Below are positions 22,766 to 34,148 of a DNA stretch of 64,000 nucleotides, in pieces. The stretch is from Isoetes taiwanensis. Taxonomy: Eukaryota > Streptophyta > Lycopodiopsida > Isoetales > Isoetaceae. The position numbers and the translations under genes are program-made. The stretch spans positions 16,010,441 to 16,074,440 of the forward strand of contig JAJEKV010000011.1 in assembly GCA_021234155.1 (NCBI GenBank). The letters run 5' to 3'. The stretch's first letter is position 1. Every line of letters begins with the position of its first letter. The notes beneath the pieces were generated by a model. That model saw nothing but the letters and a program-made list of their open reading frames with translations, did no database searches and was not told the origin of the DNA.

Positions 22766-23473
22766 CAGGGTAGCCCTTAAGGACGAAAGTTCGCCAAAAG
22801 GCTATTTTTTAAGGGTATCGAGAAATTTTGATGATATGGTTTAGTGGGGCCCATTATAGATGAAAAAAATAAAATTAGCCATCTTTTCTACAAACAAATC
22901 TCCCTCCACTTGAAAATTCGCCACATCCACTAAGCGTCATAACTATGGGTTCGCCTTATCCTCTACCCTCCTTCTCGAAGATTTCTTAAAGAATCGCCTA
23001 GTATTCCAGGCTTTCTTCAAAACCTAATATATTCTCTATATCCATCCAGATACATATGATACTTTTAAGAGTTGTTTTTGTACCCTATTGTGTTTCAAAT
23101 TCTAAGGATGCACTGGAGAGCATTTTTTTACAGACCTCCCTTTTAATATATTTGTTTTATCTACAAGGATAAGCCACGTTCTCATTTGCAAAGGTTAAGT
23201 TGTGGTATTGCATCATGCAACTATAGTTATAATGTGTTTGTGTTCTTGATTAAATATAGATGCCGATGAATAAAATTTCACCACAGAAATTGCACTTGGA
23301 AAATAAAGACACTTAAATCTTGGCAAAATAATATTGGCCATGATTCGCCTAGATTTTCATAAAAAGCATTCATGTCTAGAAAACATTCGCCAGCATAGCT
23401 AACCTTGCAACTCTATTATTCGCCCGACCTTCTAAATTATGCTTAGACAAATTTGGCCTTAAGGGCAACCCTG
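22766..23473. mobile_element. Non-autonomous hAT element (MITE-sized), 708 bp
   Basis: The termini CAGGGTAGCCCTTAAGG and (complement) CAGGGTTGCCCTTAAGG are flanked by an 8-bp duplication CTTGAGAG (22758-22765 and 23474-23481). TTCGCC motifs recur near both ends. No coding capacity is seen. It lies 74 bp from the previous hAT element but has different termini, so it is a different family. Confidence 0.88.
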
Positions 23474-23853
23474 CTTGAGAGCTTCTGATTTGTCACTTCA
23501 TATCTATTGCAACGGAATCAGATGCAACTTTGTATTTTGTAAAAGAAAAATAGTATGAAAGCTGGAGGCCAAAACATCCGCCACAAAACACGACACCAGA
23601 AGCGATGAAGCACCATCTCCATTGCTATCAGCCAAAAGCTTTGTAAAACCTAAAAAATGATAGGTGTGAAGACTTAATCCCAAGGCTTATGGGTCTGGGT
23701 TCATATGCGGTAAGGAAGCCATTCCTTCCTATTCAACAACGGGCAGATTGGGGTTAGTCGTGATCTAAAAACAAATCTTATTTGTCCAATCTTAGGGTCC
23801 AATCTTAGCCCTTCGATTTAAGACTAAACACCCTATAACATTATAAGATAGGA
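23474..23853 (-). mobile_element. Intergenic DNA ending in a Helitron 5' terminus
   Basis: On the minus strand, sequence from 23853 leftward starts TCCTATCTTATAATG. This matches the 5' ends of the Helitrons at 26099 and 30386. It marks an older Helitron whose 3' end was not found. The rest of the stretch has no recognisable gene. Confidence 0.45.
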
Positions 23854-26099
23854 CTAGTAACGGTGCCCAGCGTTGCTGGGGTTAAGTTGGGACCTTGTAA
23901 ATGTTTTGGTCACAATGACTTTCTAAAGGTTTAACGACGCTGAAAAGAAACATAGCTCCTTCATATTACACAGTGTTAATTAGGGCAGGAACTCAAATTC
24001 GAAATAGCATTCAATACAAAATACCTTTGCAAATGTTAATTGAACTTAATCAATTGGTTTGTGACTTGTCGTTGTATGCTAGAAGCATAATGTCAAAATC
24101 AAAATAGCATTCAATACAAAATACCTTTGTAAAGTGGAGAATAGATGTGTATGCAATAAATGTTGAAAGAAACAACTTTGAGTTCTTTCTTTCCTCACTT
24201 TCGATTTACTTGGCTTCACTTTCTATTCTACTTGACTTGACTTCCTACAAAAAAAAGGGCAACTCAATAACATGATATAAAAAGTTCCCATCAGACTCCG
24301 TGTATCTTGCATAACGTCCATGTGCAAGTAGCACATCCCATGCCATGAGTAAGATCTGCATGTTTTGCATGAAGAATATGTGGATACCTATATAATTGGA
24401 ATTAAATTGAATATTATGAGTGCAATTATACTTGGTGGTCAACCTAACATCTCAATCAGATATCTTAAGACATTTGCATGTATGCATGACAACATGCTCT
24501 TTGGTAGGATCAATCGACTCTGTATTGAGTATCATTCTCTAGCAAGGCATCACTACATGATTGTTGTAAATAATAATAACCTGCAAGTATCACTACCTTT
24601 TGCTTCATAAGTGCCAGCCACAACAGAGTTCAAGCCCAATGCATCAAATGGCAGACATATCCTTCCTTGTATTGTGCCACAAAGTGCAAACATTAATAAG
24701 TTCTAGAACATCAAATCAGTATACTTTATTGGTAAATGGAGCTAAGAAAACTATGATGAAGACATACAACTATTGCAAAGAACCCTATGGTGTGTGCAAT
24801 GGAAATGAGGTTAAGAAATTCTGGTCATTGATTACTTATTCTGATTACGTGGAATGTGGGATGCATGGGCTCTGTAAATACTAAAAAATATTAACTGGTG
24901 AACTAATTCTCATAGCTCAAGTGCCAGATCAAGCTTGTTGCATCCATAAAAGTTGCAGATATGGCTACAAATCTGTCCATAGAATGCATTTTGCAGTTAT
25001 GGCTTCTCTAAAGGTTGCCTTATGTGCTACGTAATAAAATCATGAGTTTTTAGAGGATGCAGTTATGGCGAACAGGAAGCTAACAAAAAATAGGGCAGAG
25101 CGCTTCTTCTATATATATGTCTATGGCTATAATCTAGTGGCCGTGCTGGTCCAAGAATTGTTTTGAAGAGCTATGAGCAAAAGCAAAGACCGAATATAAG
25201 GAAGTAGAAAGAGGACATTTACATGCAAAGAACAAACTATGGGTTAAACCCATTTAGATAATGTCGTTAAAAGGTTTAGGAAACTTAAAAACTCAATGGG
25301 AACTCAACCCTTGGATGCATCAAATCGAAAACTCAACCTGTTCCGCCAATTTTTAGCGTGCCCAAATGCAGAGCTCCAATTTTCAGCCGACTTATGCCTC
25401 CTGCAGATGGATTTGCACTCAGCAGTTCCACGGCTTCAAGGCACAACTCTGATCTTATCCCTCTGAACCTTAAGACGAACTGAAGCTCAAACCTGCCTTC
25501 AGAAATCTTGAAGAAAAAATGAATGTAAGTAAGATTGAATGAAGAAAGAATGAATCGGAAATGCAGAAAATTTAGGGTGTAGGATTTCTTGCTTCAGCGA
25601 TCAGCGATTTACTGAAAAATATATATATATATATGTATATGATGGGAACAACTGATTCACATACTGCACTCTGTGTCTCCAAGCTCCGAGCTCAAAGCAA
25701 AACCCTCCACTATCTCCAAGCTCCAAGCCTGCACTCTTTTCACCATAGTTTTGGCTCTAGTAAGCCGTCTAGAATGAAGCTATGGATATTTGAAACTATG
25801 ACGATAAGCTAGGTAGCCTTGCTGAGATTTGAACCTATGCCGCTAACTGTGGATACTCTGTTAAGGCCTGCTGTAATGTGCTTAAGTAACAAAGCCGCAT
25901 TGCGACATGAACATGGCAAGTGCCAGTCTGCCATGTTAATAGAACTTCCCCCGATTTGAGGAAACCCCAGTTGAGGCCTCAAAGACGCCATAGCTGCCAA
26001 TGCATCCTTTATTATGAGCTGTCAGATCTAGGGCACGAATCCCAGCTGTCCGATTTAGGGCGTGGTCCATTACATACATTAAAACTTTATAATATAAGA
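23854..26099 (-). mobile_element. Helitron, non-autonomous, 2.2 kb
   Basis: On the minus strand the element starts TCTTATATTATAAAG (right edge, 26099) and ends with a hairpin GCCCAGCAACGCTGGG followed by CTAG (left edge, 23854). It sits between A (23853) and T (26100) with no target duplication, as Helitrons do. No Rep/helicase gene is present. ORFs at 24365-24884 are not recognised. A TA microsatellite lies at 25619-25636, and a tRNA-like B-box (GATTTGAACC on the plus strand) near 25830. Confidence 0.75.
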
Positions 26100-27960
26100 T
26101 AATGGTGTAAACCATAAAATTTTGTGAATAATAGACGATAAAGTAAGAGGATGAAAGAGCCTCTTATCATAGTATGATATTGAACAAGGATGTGTTGAAA
26201 ATTAAAACACTACTTGGGCGTAATTATGTTGTAAAACTATATGTATCAAATGTATTGCAGGGTATGCAGGTTTCCAAGGTGGGGAGACGCGCGATGCTGA
26301 GGACAACATCAATTCAAGGTGGGGAGATTGTGACGTTCCAGCATAACATACGATCCGAATACGTATATTATACTGCCATGTCACACGTACATGTCACTAC
26401 GACAAGTACTTGAGAGCCGTAAAGAGTTGCACCTAGGGGGCAACCTCGTATATTGCGTGTATATATATGAAACATATGCAATTAAAACCCCCTTGCCAAG
26501 TGGTAATACCCCATTTGGTCCCTTCTAACCTAACCCTAAAGGTTCATATATAAGGAACAAAAGGGGAATCCCTAAACCTTTTCCCTTTTTGCATTTTGGC
26601 TTCCCTGAGCCATTCCGGCCAAGGCAAGCTGCCATTCTGCATTGCTAGGCATCACTGAGCCGCCTTTGCACATTAGATTCATCAAGAGCAGCTGTCTTCA
26701 GCAAGAACGAAGGCATGGACGCGATTCGGGGAGCTGGAGCAAGCCAAGGATCAGGTAACCTGCGATTCTGTTGTGCAAAGCCGACTCTTAGCCCGGCAAT
26801 AAGCTAGGATAGTATGTTAGATCAGTCTTATCAGCCTTGTAGATCCTAAGATCACCAGCCATAACGAAAGAACCTAATCATGTATGTTTAGGTAAGATAG
26901 GTTAGATCTTATTCAGTATTTTAGTTCTTGGTGATGATGATGTTCCATTCTATGCTCTCCTGTGTATGTGGGAAGGGGGGTAGAGACCCTGAAACCTTCA
27001 GTAGCAGACGATCCTAGATAACCTCATTAATTCCCAATTAATGCGACCCGTGTACAAGAGCCCGCCTGGTTGTGGGTGGCGGGGCTAGACCCGTGGAATA
27101 AGGGGGACTTGTCCCATCACTGACTGATCCCTCTGGTGTGTAAAGCCTATCGGGGATCTAAGCGGGCTAGGCTTAATGGTTTGCCACTACGTGTGGGCAA
27201 GGCATGAGCTCGACACCTCTTGGGTGATGCGTCACCTTCAATGAGGTTCAAGTCGAATACGGGCAATGGCCCTCTAGCCGCCTGTGATGGGCATGCATGC
27301 CTCTGGAGGGGAGGAGACTCTCCTCCTGCCTCATCGGGACTGGGGAGATGCAACCCAGCAGTAGCCCCTTTAGCTACACACCCAGCAGGCTATGGTCCAG
27401 TCCTAAGACTCTTCAACCTACTCTGCAAAGTGTGCATGGGAGGGGTGGATGGAGTGGACTACCCAACAGCCATGTTTCTATGCCAGCCCAATCCATTCTT
27501 ATGAATTCGGTCTGCAATGACTTCTGGAGGCCCAAGCCGTCAGTCCATACCTTGGAGTCCGAGGCATTGGGTAGGATCCCCCATGTGATGATGATGTTAT
27601 TGATATGCTATTACATGTATATTATGGTGTAGTCACCCTTTGAGGTGACTTTATTGATACATTGATGTCATGTGCTTATGTTTACTCACGCTTCCGCAAC
27701 TAGGACGATCCCGAGGGAAGATGGGGCAAATGACCCATCCATTCTTCCTCATCGATCCATTGTCAAGGATTGGTGTCAGGTGGATGGCCCTTGTCAGTTT
27801 GGCTGCCAGGACGATGGGAGTATTGTAGAGGAAGTAGGGGACGTCACAACTAAGGAGATGGATCCCTATCTTGAGAGTTATTTGACAAAGAAAGGACTAG
27901 TCCCTCCATGATGTAATCTTCATATCAAGTGAATACAATGTAAAAAGTATTATGTGTATA
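26100..27960 (+). mobile_element. LTR-retrotransposon fragment (3' polypurine tract and LTR)
   Basis: AAGGTGGGGAGATTG at 26316-26330 is the polypurine-tract context that normally precedes the 3' LTR of plant Ty3-type elements. It is followed by TGTGACGTTCC, a plausible LTR start near 26329. A TATA-like CATATATAAGG lies near 26548. The LTR-like, partly GC-rich sequence runs to 27960, where a Helitron interrupts it. The LTR end beyond the Helitron was not identified. ORFs here (for example 27220-27632 and 27672-27911) match no domain I recognise. The internal gag-pol region is missing on the left, cut at the Helitron edge. Confidence 0.5.
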
Positions 27961-30386
27961 CTAGTAATGGTGCCCAGCGTTGCTGGGCATAAGTTGGAAA
28001 TCTGTCTGGAGGGAAACATGTTCAGCTCAACTCCTTTTCATAAATCTTAGATAATAGAAATTAAGCCCAATGTTGCTGGGCTATAAGAGGTTTTTGTGCA
28101 CTCAAGTATTGTTTCCCTTTCTCTTTGCCTTTTGCTCTATCCCGCATTTCCCTTTTTCTTTCCTTTTTTCCCATTTTCCTACACATTTTCCTTTTTTTTT
28201 TCCCCTACACATTTTCTTTTTTTTTTTCCCCTACACATTTTCTTTTTTTTTTCCTTTTTCCTTTTCCCTTTTTCTTTTTACCCTGCTTTTCCCTTCCCTT
28301 CCCTTTTCACTTCCTGTTCTCCTTTTTCCCTTTCCCCTTTTTCTGACAGATTTTTTTTCCTTCCCTTCCATCCTTTCCCAGCTCTTCCCCTTTTTCCTGT
28401 ACCCTTTTTCCCTTTCCTTCCCCCCCTCCTGTTCCTTTTCTATTTCCCTTTTCCTATGCACTTTTTTCCCACCCTTGTTTATGTCCATTTTCTTCTTTTC
28501 CGCACCCTCTTCCCTTTTTCCTCGTGCCCCTTCTCCCTTCCTTTTCTTTTTTATTTTCCATTGTCCCATGCTCTTTTTCCCTTCACTTTTTCCTTTTTTC
28601 TCACCCTTCCTCTCTTCCTCTTTTCATGCCATTCTCCTCCTCTCTTTTTTCATTTCCCTCTTCCCCATTCCTCATGCACTTTTTTCCTTCCTTTTTTTCT
28701 ACCTTTTTCATGTGCCCATTTTCTTCTTTTTCGCACCCTCTTCTTTTTTTCCTCATGCCCCTTCTCCCTTTATTTTCTTCTTTTTTTCCCCTTATCCCAT
28801 GTTTTTTTCCCCTTCACTTTTTCATTTTTCTAACCCTTTCCTTCTTCCCCTTTTCATGCCCTGTCCCCCCTCTCTTTTCTCATTTCCCTCTTCCCCATTC
28901 CTCGTGCCCTTTTTCCCTTCCTTTTTTTCCTTTCCACCTCCCTTTTCTTTTTCCTTTCCCTTCCCTTTTCATCCTTTCCTCTCTTCCCGTGTCCTTTTTC
29001 ACTTTCTTCCCCCCTTTCCCTTTCCTTTTCATTTTCTCTTTCCTTTTCCCTTTTCCAATGCGGCGTCCCTTTTCCCGACCTTTTTCGCCTTCTCCATCCT
29101 CTTTCTCTTTTCCATGTGCTCGTCCCTCCTCTTTTTTTTCCTTTTTCTTTTCGCTTTTTCCATGCTCTTTTTCTCTTCCTTTTTTCCCTTTTCTCATATT
29201 TTCCTTTTTCCCCGTGCCCTTTTTCCCTTCCCCTTCCCATTTTCCATTTCCCTCTCCCCTTTTCCTCGTGCTCATTTTCCCTTCCCGTTTCCCCTTTCTG
29301 CATTCCTTTTTTTTTCCCTCCTCTTTCTCTTTTTGAATGCCCTTCTTCCCTTCTCTTCTCTACATCATTTTCCTCTTCCCATTTTTCGCTTCAATTTTCC
29401 TCCTTTCCATACCCTTTCCTCTTCCTCTTTTCCCATTGCCTTTTTTTCCTTCCCTTTGCTCCCTCCTCCCTTTCTTTTTCCCTTTTCCCATGCCACTTAT
29501 CCCTTCCGCACTACTTCATTCTTTCCCTTTTTCCCTCTTCCCCTGTTTCCCTTTTCCTCGTGTCTCTTTGCCTTTTCCTTTTCATCTTTTCACCCCCCTT
29601 TTTCTTTTTCCTTTCCCTAACCTCCCCCTTTTTCCCGTGCCCTTTTTTCTCTTTTCTCCCCTTCTTTCTTTTTCTTTTCTCTTTTCTTATCTTATCTTAT
29701 CTTCTTCCATTACACCGTTCCCTTTTCCCCACTTTTCCATGCGCTCATTTTCCTCCTTTCTCTATCCTCTTCTTCTTTTCCCTTTGAGCGTTCTCCCTCC
29801 CCTTTTTTTTTTCTTTTTACTTTTTCCATGCTCTTTTTTCCTTCCTTTTTCCCATTTTCTCAACCTTTTCCTTTTGCCCTTTTTCCCATGCCCTTTTTCC
29901 ATCTTCCTCTCCCCTTTTCCAAATGCCCATTCCCCTTCCCTTTTTCCCCTTCCGCGTTTCTTTTTCCTTCCCCTTTCGCTTTTCCAATGCCCCTTTTCCC
30001 TTCCCTTTTCCTCCTTTCCCCACTCTTTCCTCATTGCCCTTTCTTCCTTCCCATTCTTCTCTCCCCTCTTTGTTTTCTCTTTCTTTTTCCCTTTTCCCAT
30101 ACCACTTTTCCCTTTCCTCGCCATTTCCTTCTTCCCCCTTTTCCCATGCCCTTTTCCCCTCTTCCCCTTTCCCTCGTGCCTTTTTCCCTTCACTTTTCCT
30201 TTTTCATTTTCCCTTTTCCTTAATCTTTGATATTGCAATAAAATCATCACCGTCCAGCCAATCAAATCTACACCATTAGATTTAGGGCTTGATGGAAAAC
30301 GGACACACGCTAAAACATCAAATCTACACCATTAGATTTAGGGCTTGATGGAAAACGGACACACGCTAAAACATTATAATATAGGA
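27961..30386 (-). mobile_element. Helitron, non-autonomous, carrying a polypyrimidine tract
   Basis: On the minus strand it starts TCCTATATTATAATG (30386) and ends with the hairpin GCCCAGCAACGCTGGGC followed by CTAG (27961). The flanks are A (27960) and T (30387), the Helitron insertion pattern. Near the 5' end, a ~57-bp unit with TTTAGGGCTTGATGG is repeated twice (30262-30372). A second hairpin, AGCCCAATGTTGCTGGGCT, lies near 28063. Most of the interior is a pyrimidine tract (28100-30225). No Rep/helicase gene is present. Confidence 0.78.
28100..30225. repeat. 2.1-kb polypyrimidine minisatellite
   Basis: The plus strand is almost entirely C and T, built of variants of TTTTTCCCTTCCCTTTTCC broken by ATGC or GTGCCC every 40-60 bases. 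Stop codons are rare in pyrimidine-only DNA, so several long frames stay open on both strands: F/P/L/S-rich on plus and K/E/G/R-rich on minus. These are not genes. The sequence has strong potential for triplex (H-DNA) formation. Confidence 0.95.
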
Positions 30387-31030
30387 TTGATGTGTTGTTA
30401 TCTACAAGTGCTAATCAAACACCACATTCTTCTCACTAAAACAAGAAAATGTTAAATCACCCACTACTATAATGTAAAAATTTGCAACCTTGTAAAACAA
30501 CATGTCACACACCACAACACTATATTGAAAAAAGGGTATGCAAAAGTCGCGTGCTTTTGGAACAGACATAAATCCAATTTAAATAAATGATGGTTTACTA
30601 TCAATGAAAGTGTATTCAGATTTGTAAAAATACTTGTACATGTACACGTTTTATATGAATATACAAGATGTTTTTTGATGCAAAATTAGCTTGGTCTTGG
30701 CTCTTTCCAGTCTAAACTCTACTTTTTGCCTTGGTGTTGTTGTCGCTAATTTCTAACACACTCAATAGATGGTGCAATATTGCCACCAATTCATATTCAA
30801 AAAAAAATACAGGACGCAATTTCTTGCTCAAAATATAGGGAAAAAATTCGAGGTAAAAAAAAATGAACAGTGGAATAATTTAAAAATAACGGAATCGTGG
30901 TTTGAAGATGATAACGCTTATATTTGGTTGCAATTTTATGTGGCCTGCTGCGAAGAGACAAGCCAATTTTAATTAACTACTAGAATAAATGTATAAAATG
31001 TAGTCATTCGCAAACAAAAGGCATTATTCC
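30387..31030. other. AT-rich intergenic DNA
   Basis: No gene is seen. Runs of A/T and a short ORF at 30769-30972 carry no recognisable feature. Part of it may be the remainder of the LTR interrupted at 27960. Confidence 0.4.
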
Positions 31031-31235
31031 ACACTAGCCAATATGTAGCATAATAACAGGGGGTTTTTTTTGTGTTTTTGTACGTTTTTCACAAAGGTTT
31101 TCCTAAGATTTCATGGCGTATTCGAATGGATGTACTAATGCGTACATCTAGAGTGCACCATTTCTTAGTCGTTGATTTAGTTTTTTTTTTTCAATGGTCC
31201 AACATCCAAGGGCTCACAACAAAAGCCCTCTTTTT
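31031..31235 (+). repeat. Dispersed repeat, copy 1
   Basis: The sequence from TATGTAGCATAATAACAGGG to GGCTCACAACAAAAGCCCTC matches 36173-36360 closely in the same orientation. It includes GTACTAATGCGTACATCTAG in both copies. The two copies bracket the C2, GH9 and ankyrin fragments. Confidence 0.8.
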
Positions 31236-31439
31236 ATTTTAGGGGCTGAACATGCAAGCCTCGTGGATAGCATTTCAGGGCATTCTTGCAAAAAATTAAT
31301 GTTCCTTGTGATCAGAGTGGAAACAGATTTGGATCTGTGTGTTGTTTGTTGCCATACTGAATCTGTCTGGGCATTTTTGGAGCTGCTTCATAGCATTTTG
31401 GTGAGTTGTAGGCTCTTGATCAAGTCAAGTGATTGGCAC

Positions 31440-31962
31440 TAAGATCTTCATACCTTTCCTTGAAAAACAAATCCCTATTCAGAAAGATGCAGACTTACGC
31501 AGTGGCATGGATAGATCCGACAGTAAGGCAATGGGAAGCGGAGCATTTATGGTAGAAATTTATTCCCATGGAGCCCTGAGTGATTATTTAGTAGGAACTG
31601 TAAGAATCCCTTTTACAGATATCCCTTCAGATGCAAGGCAAAATAGTGCCGCAAATACTCAGTTTATGGCTTATAGTGTGCGCAGATCTTCAAGCCATAA
31701 ACATGGCATACTCAATATTTCCGTCAGACTCCATTACAGATCGATTCTTCTTCCTCTCCAAACCCTAACCCTAATACTCCATCTTCTAGACCTAATTTTT
31801 CAAGCTCTAGGGCAACAGAGGCAGTTGTGGCTTATCCTCAACAATCTTACCAATCTATTTGAGTCTATTTACGAAGGATTCTCTGAACATATCCCATTAT
31901 GTGGAAGCATATCTCGTGCCTATATCTGCGGTTTCCTAGAGCTTTTCTTTCAAATCAAATAA
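31440..31962 (+). pseudogene. C2-domain protein fragment (SRC2-like)
   Basis: The frame encodes the second half of a plant C2 domain: MGSGAFMVEIYSHGALSDYL, VGTVRIPFTDIPSD, then FMAYSVRRSSSHKHG and ILNISVRL. This pattern (VEIY...LVG.V.VP..D.P...Y.VRR.SG...G.LN.SVRL) is typical of SRC2/BAP-type proteins, which bind membranes in a calcium-dependent way. The first C2 strands are missing. After position ~31730 the natural continuation (PNPNPNTPSSRP, then AYPQQSYQ) lies in another frame and soon meets a stop, so the copy is broken. Confidence 0.65.
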
Positions 31963-31969
31963 CAGGGGA

Positions 31970-32907
31970 CATCCGCGGCACATCGGATTTGAAGCGGGAT
32001 TTTGCAAAGATATTTGAAGCAAATAATTTGTCAAGGCAGATGTCAAGTTTTGGGCCTTTACAAAAACTTCTAGGGCAAATCCAGAGTTCGGGGTTTCTCC
32101 TACAGCCAGAGCTCGGGAGGTTTCATCTGCAGCCAGAGCTAGGGAGTTCGGGAGTTCTGGAGTTGGGGAGTTCTTTTTCCTTTTTATTTTTTGAAATTGC
32201 TGGAAGGGTCGGCCTGCAGGAATCTCAGATCTCCAAATGATCCACCGCAGCTCAAGTTTTTTCGCGGGAGTTAAGAAGAAGCCTCATGTGCAACAAATGG
32301 ACGCCTAAAGGCGCTTTGCTTATTCAAACCTCTGCATTAATGGCTTCCTTGTCAAATTTCGTTGCATTAAATCGGCCGTTCCACGTGCTCGCTGCTCCAT
32401 TTACGAGCATGATGATGCCCTACGTTTGCATATAAAGGGCTTCTATTTCTTCCCTCGTACTTTCGGTTTTACAAAGATCATGTGAGTATATAGTCCCTCC
32501 TTTCTCTCAATACCTTATAATCCTCTTCCCGCTCAACCAATGTTTTTATAATTCTTAAATTTTTTCTCTTTTGCTCTTCGGTTGGATTATAAGGCAAGCT
32601 TTCTTGATTCATGGCTCCAGGTTTTCTAATGGTGAAAACGGAACTACCGGTGGTAGTTTGTTTGGTGATTCTTTGCTCCTCTCATAATTCACTTCTTTCG
32701 ATTGCTTTAACGTGGAGTTTTTTTACTCTTCTCTCGATTTTTTTTGAATGCTTCATACATCTTTTGATTCCGCATACATATCTCAGTAGTTTTAGATTTT
32801 GCACAGCTGCAATGGGGATTTTGGCATACACATGATCAGAACACTATTCTGACTCAGATTTCTGTAGAAGCAGCTAGCGAGGAGATTCGGCCCTTACACA
32901 CAGAGAT
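31970..32907. other. Intergenic or promoter-like DNA between gene fragments
   Basis: A short repeat with CAGCCAGAGCT occurs at about 32100-32145. CATATAAAGGG near 32429 resembles a TATA box and is followed by CT-rich leader-like sequence. A short plus ORF at 32611-32835 is hydrophobic and not recognised. Confidence 0.35.
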
Positions 32908-33079
32908 GATATAAACCTGGACATAACAGAAGCATTATATGATGCAGTGGACACTGTGAAGTTTGGTTTTGCAATGGCTTTTGTAGCCACAGTTCTAGCA
33001 TGGAGAATTCTTGAAAAAGCTGGATTGCTTGATGAAGCAAGGGGTACAATGCGCTGGATTACAGATTATTTTATAAAGG
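32908..33079 (+). pseudogene. GH9 endo-1,4-beta-glucanase exon fragment (KORRIGAN-like)
   Basis: Translation gives LYDAVDTVKFGFAMAF, VATVLAWRILEKAG and TMRWITDYFIK. Plant GH9 cellulases have YDAGDNVKFGFPMAF, TATVLAW and A..WITDYL.KA at the same spacing. Both aspartates of the catalytic DAGD motif are kept, but G is V. Membrane-anchored members such as KORRIGAN act in cellulose synthesis at the plasma membrane and Golgi. Only this one exon is present, with a stop at once downstream and no other GH9 motifs nearby, so it is a captured or decayed fragment. Confidence 0.7.
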
Positions 33080-33838
33080 TTTCATCCTTCCAAGAATGAG
33101 CTATACTTCCAGGTGAAATTTCATCCCTTGTCCTTCTAAGCATTATGTTATCTTCTATTTTTCATTATGCATTGTGCTCTCTCTCGTTTGTTCTAAGCTT
33201 AATTCCACACTGTTAAACCATGGAATTCATTGCTTTAAGTTATGCAATGGCTTGCTTTCCTCTGTCCAAGCTCAAATTTACATACTACCTTGCTAGCATT
33301 TGTCATGTTCTTGAAAAGTTTTTGCATATGTGCTGCTCAAAATACATTAATGCTAAAGTATTCTCTGTACTATTCTCTATGCAGGTTCAAAAAAAATTTG
33401 CAAGATGTTGATATCTCTAGCAATGCTTACGATGGCAATTGCACAAAAATCTAAGGAAGATCGAGTTTGTCGCATGATCCATTTCTACTTTTGTGTAACT
33501 ATCAATGCCTACAGTTTCTATTCAGTCAAGACAAGCAAATTGTTGCAACAATGCTATTTTAGAATGATTTCAAGACAATTTGAGCGTATTGTTACAATGT
33601 TGTCATTTTGGAGCCTATAAATTATGCAATTTAAAATATATGGTTTGCAATAACACCTCAATCATTTTGTACTTTTATTTTATTTTGATTTTTCTTTTTT
33701 TGTTTACCACAGAGTTTATCTATGTTTGTTTCTTTTGTGGCCCGAAGGGCCAAAAAATTTTTGTAATATAAGAACCAACATAACTACTATGAACATTAAT
33801 TAACACAAACCATTACATTAGACATGTTTAATTAAATT
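33080..33838. other. AT-rich intergenic DNA
   Basis: Short ORFs carry no recognisable domain. GTGGCCCGAAGGGCC followed by an A/T run lies at about 33736-33760. From there, ATTAATTAACACAAACCATT is shared with the region left of the second long-TIR MITE (37180-37330). Confidence 0.4.
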
Positions 33839-34148
33839 CCCCCTTAAACCCCCTTTTGTTTGGGTGCATATTCACACGGGGGGTGACTCCGGGCAGCGAG
33901 AGCCTTGTAATTATGTTTTGCACGTACAAAATCAACACCATATAGTATATTGTCTGAAATCTTATAGTATTTTATAAATCTTGTTATACAGTATAACAAA
34001 TTCTATACATTCATACCCCACAAACGAGGAACTTTGTGTACGGTGTAGATTAAGGAATAAGGGGTGAATATGCCTATCCAACAGCTCTCGTTGCCCGGAG
34101 TCACCCCCCGTGTGAATATGCACCCAAACAAAAGGGGGTTTAAGGGGG
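33839..34148. mobile_element. Long-TIR MITE, copy 1 (310 bp)
   Basis: Terminal inverted repeats of 65 bp (33839-33903 and 34084-34148) differ at one position. They begin CCCCCTTAAACCCCC and include GGGTGCATATTCACACGG. The 180-bp centre is AT-rich. The right end lies 9 bp beyond the stop codon of the ankyrin/PGG gene, so the MITE would fall in its 3' UTR. No clear target duplication was seen. Confidence 0.85.

Noticed and set aside
22282-22844. ORFs of 90-147 codons inside the 1.1-kb hAT element
   Set aside because: They lie in the terminal GGAACG repeat region and its complement and show no transposase motif.
25805-25905. Possible tRNA gene on the minus strand
   Set aside because: A B-box-like GGTTCAAATC is present, but I could not form the acceptor stem or the anticodon arm. 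At most it is a decayed tRNA-derived sequence.
28070-30279. Very long ORFs (up to 516 codons) on both strands
   Set aside because: They lie wholly in the polypyrimidine tract, where stop codons are rare. They are F/P/S/L-rich or K/E/G-rich and appear in several frames at once, so they are compositional artefacts.
31756-31780. Telomere-like AACCCTAACCCTAA
   Set aside because: It is only two units long and falls within the proline/asparagine-rich part of the C2 gene fragment, so it is not a telomeric repeat.
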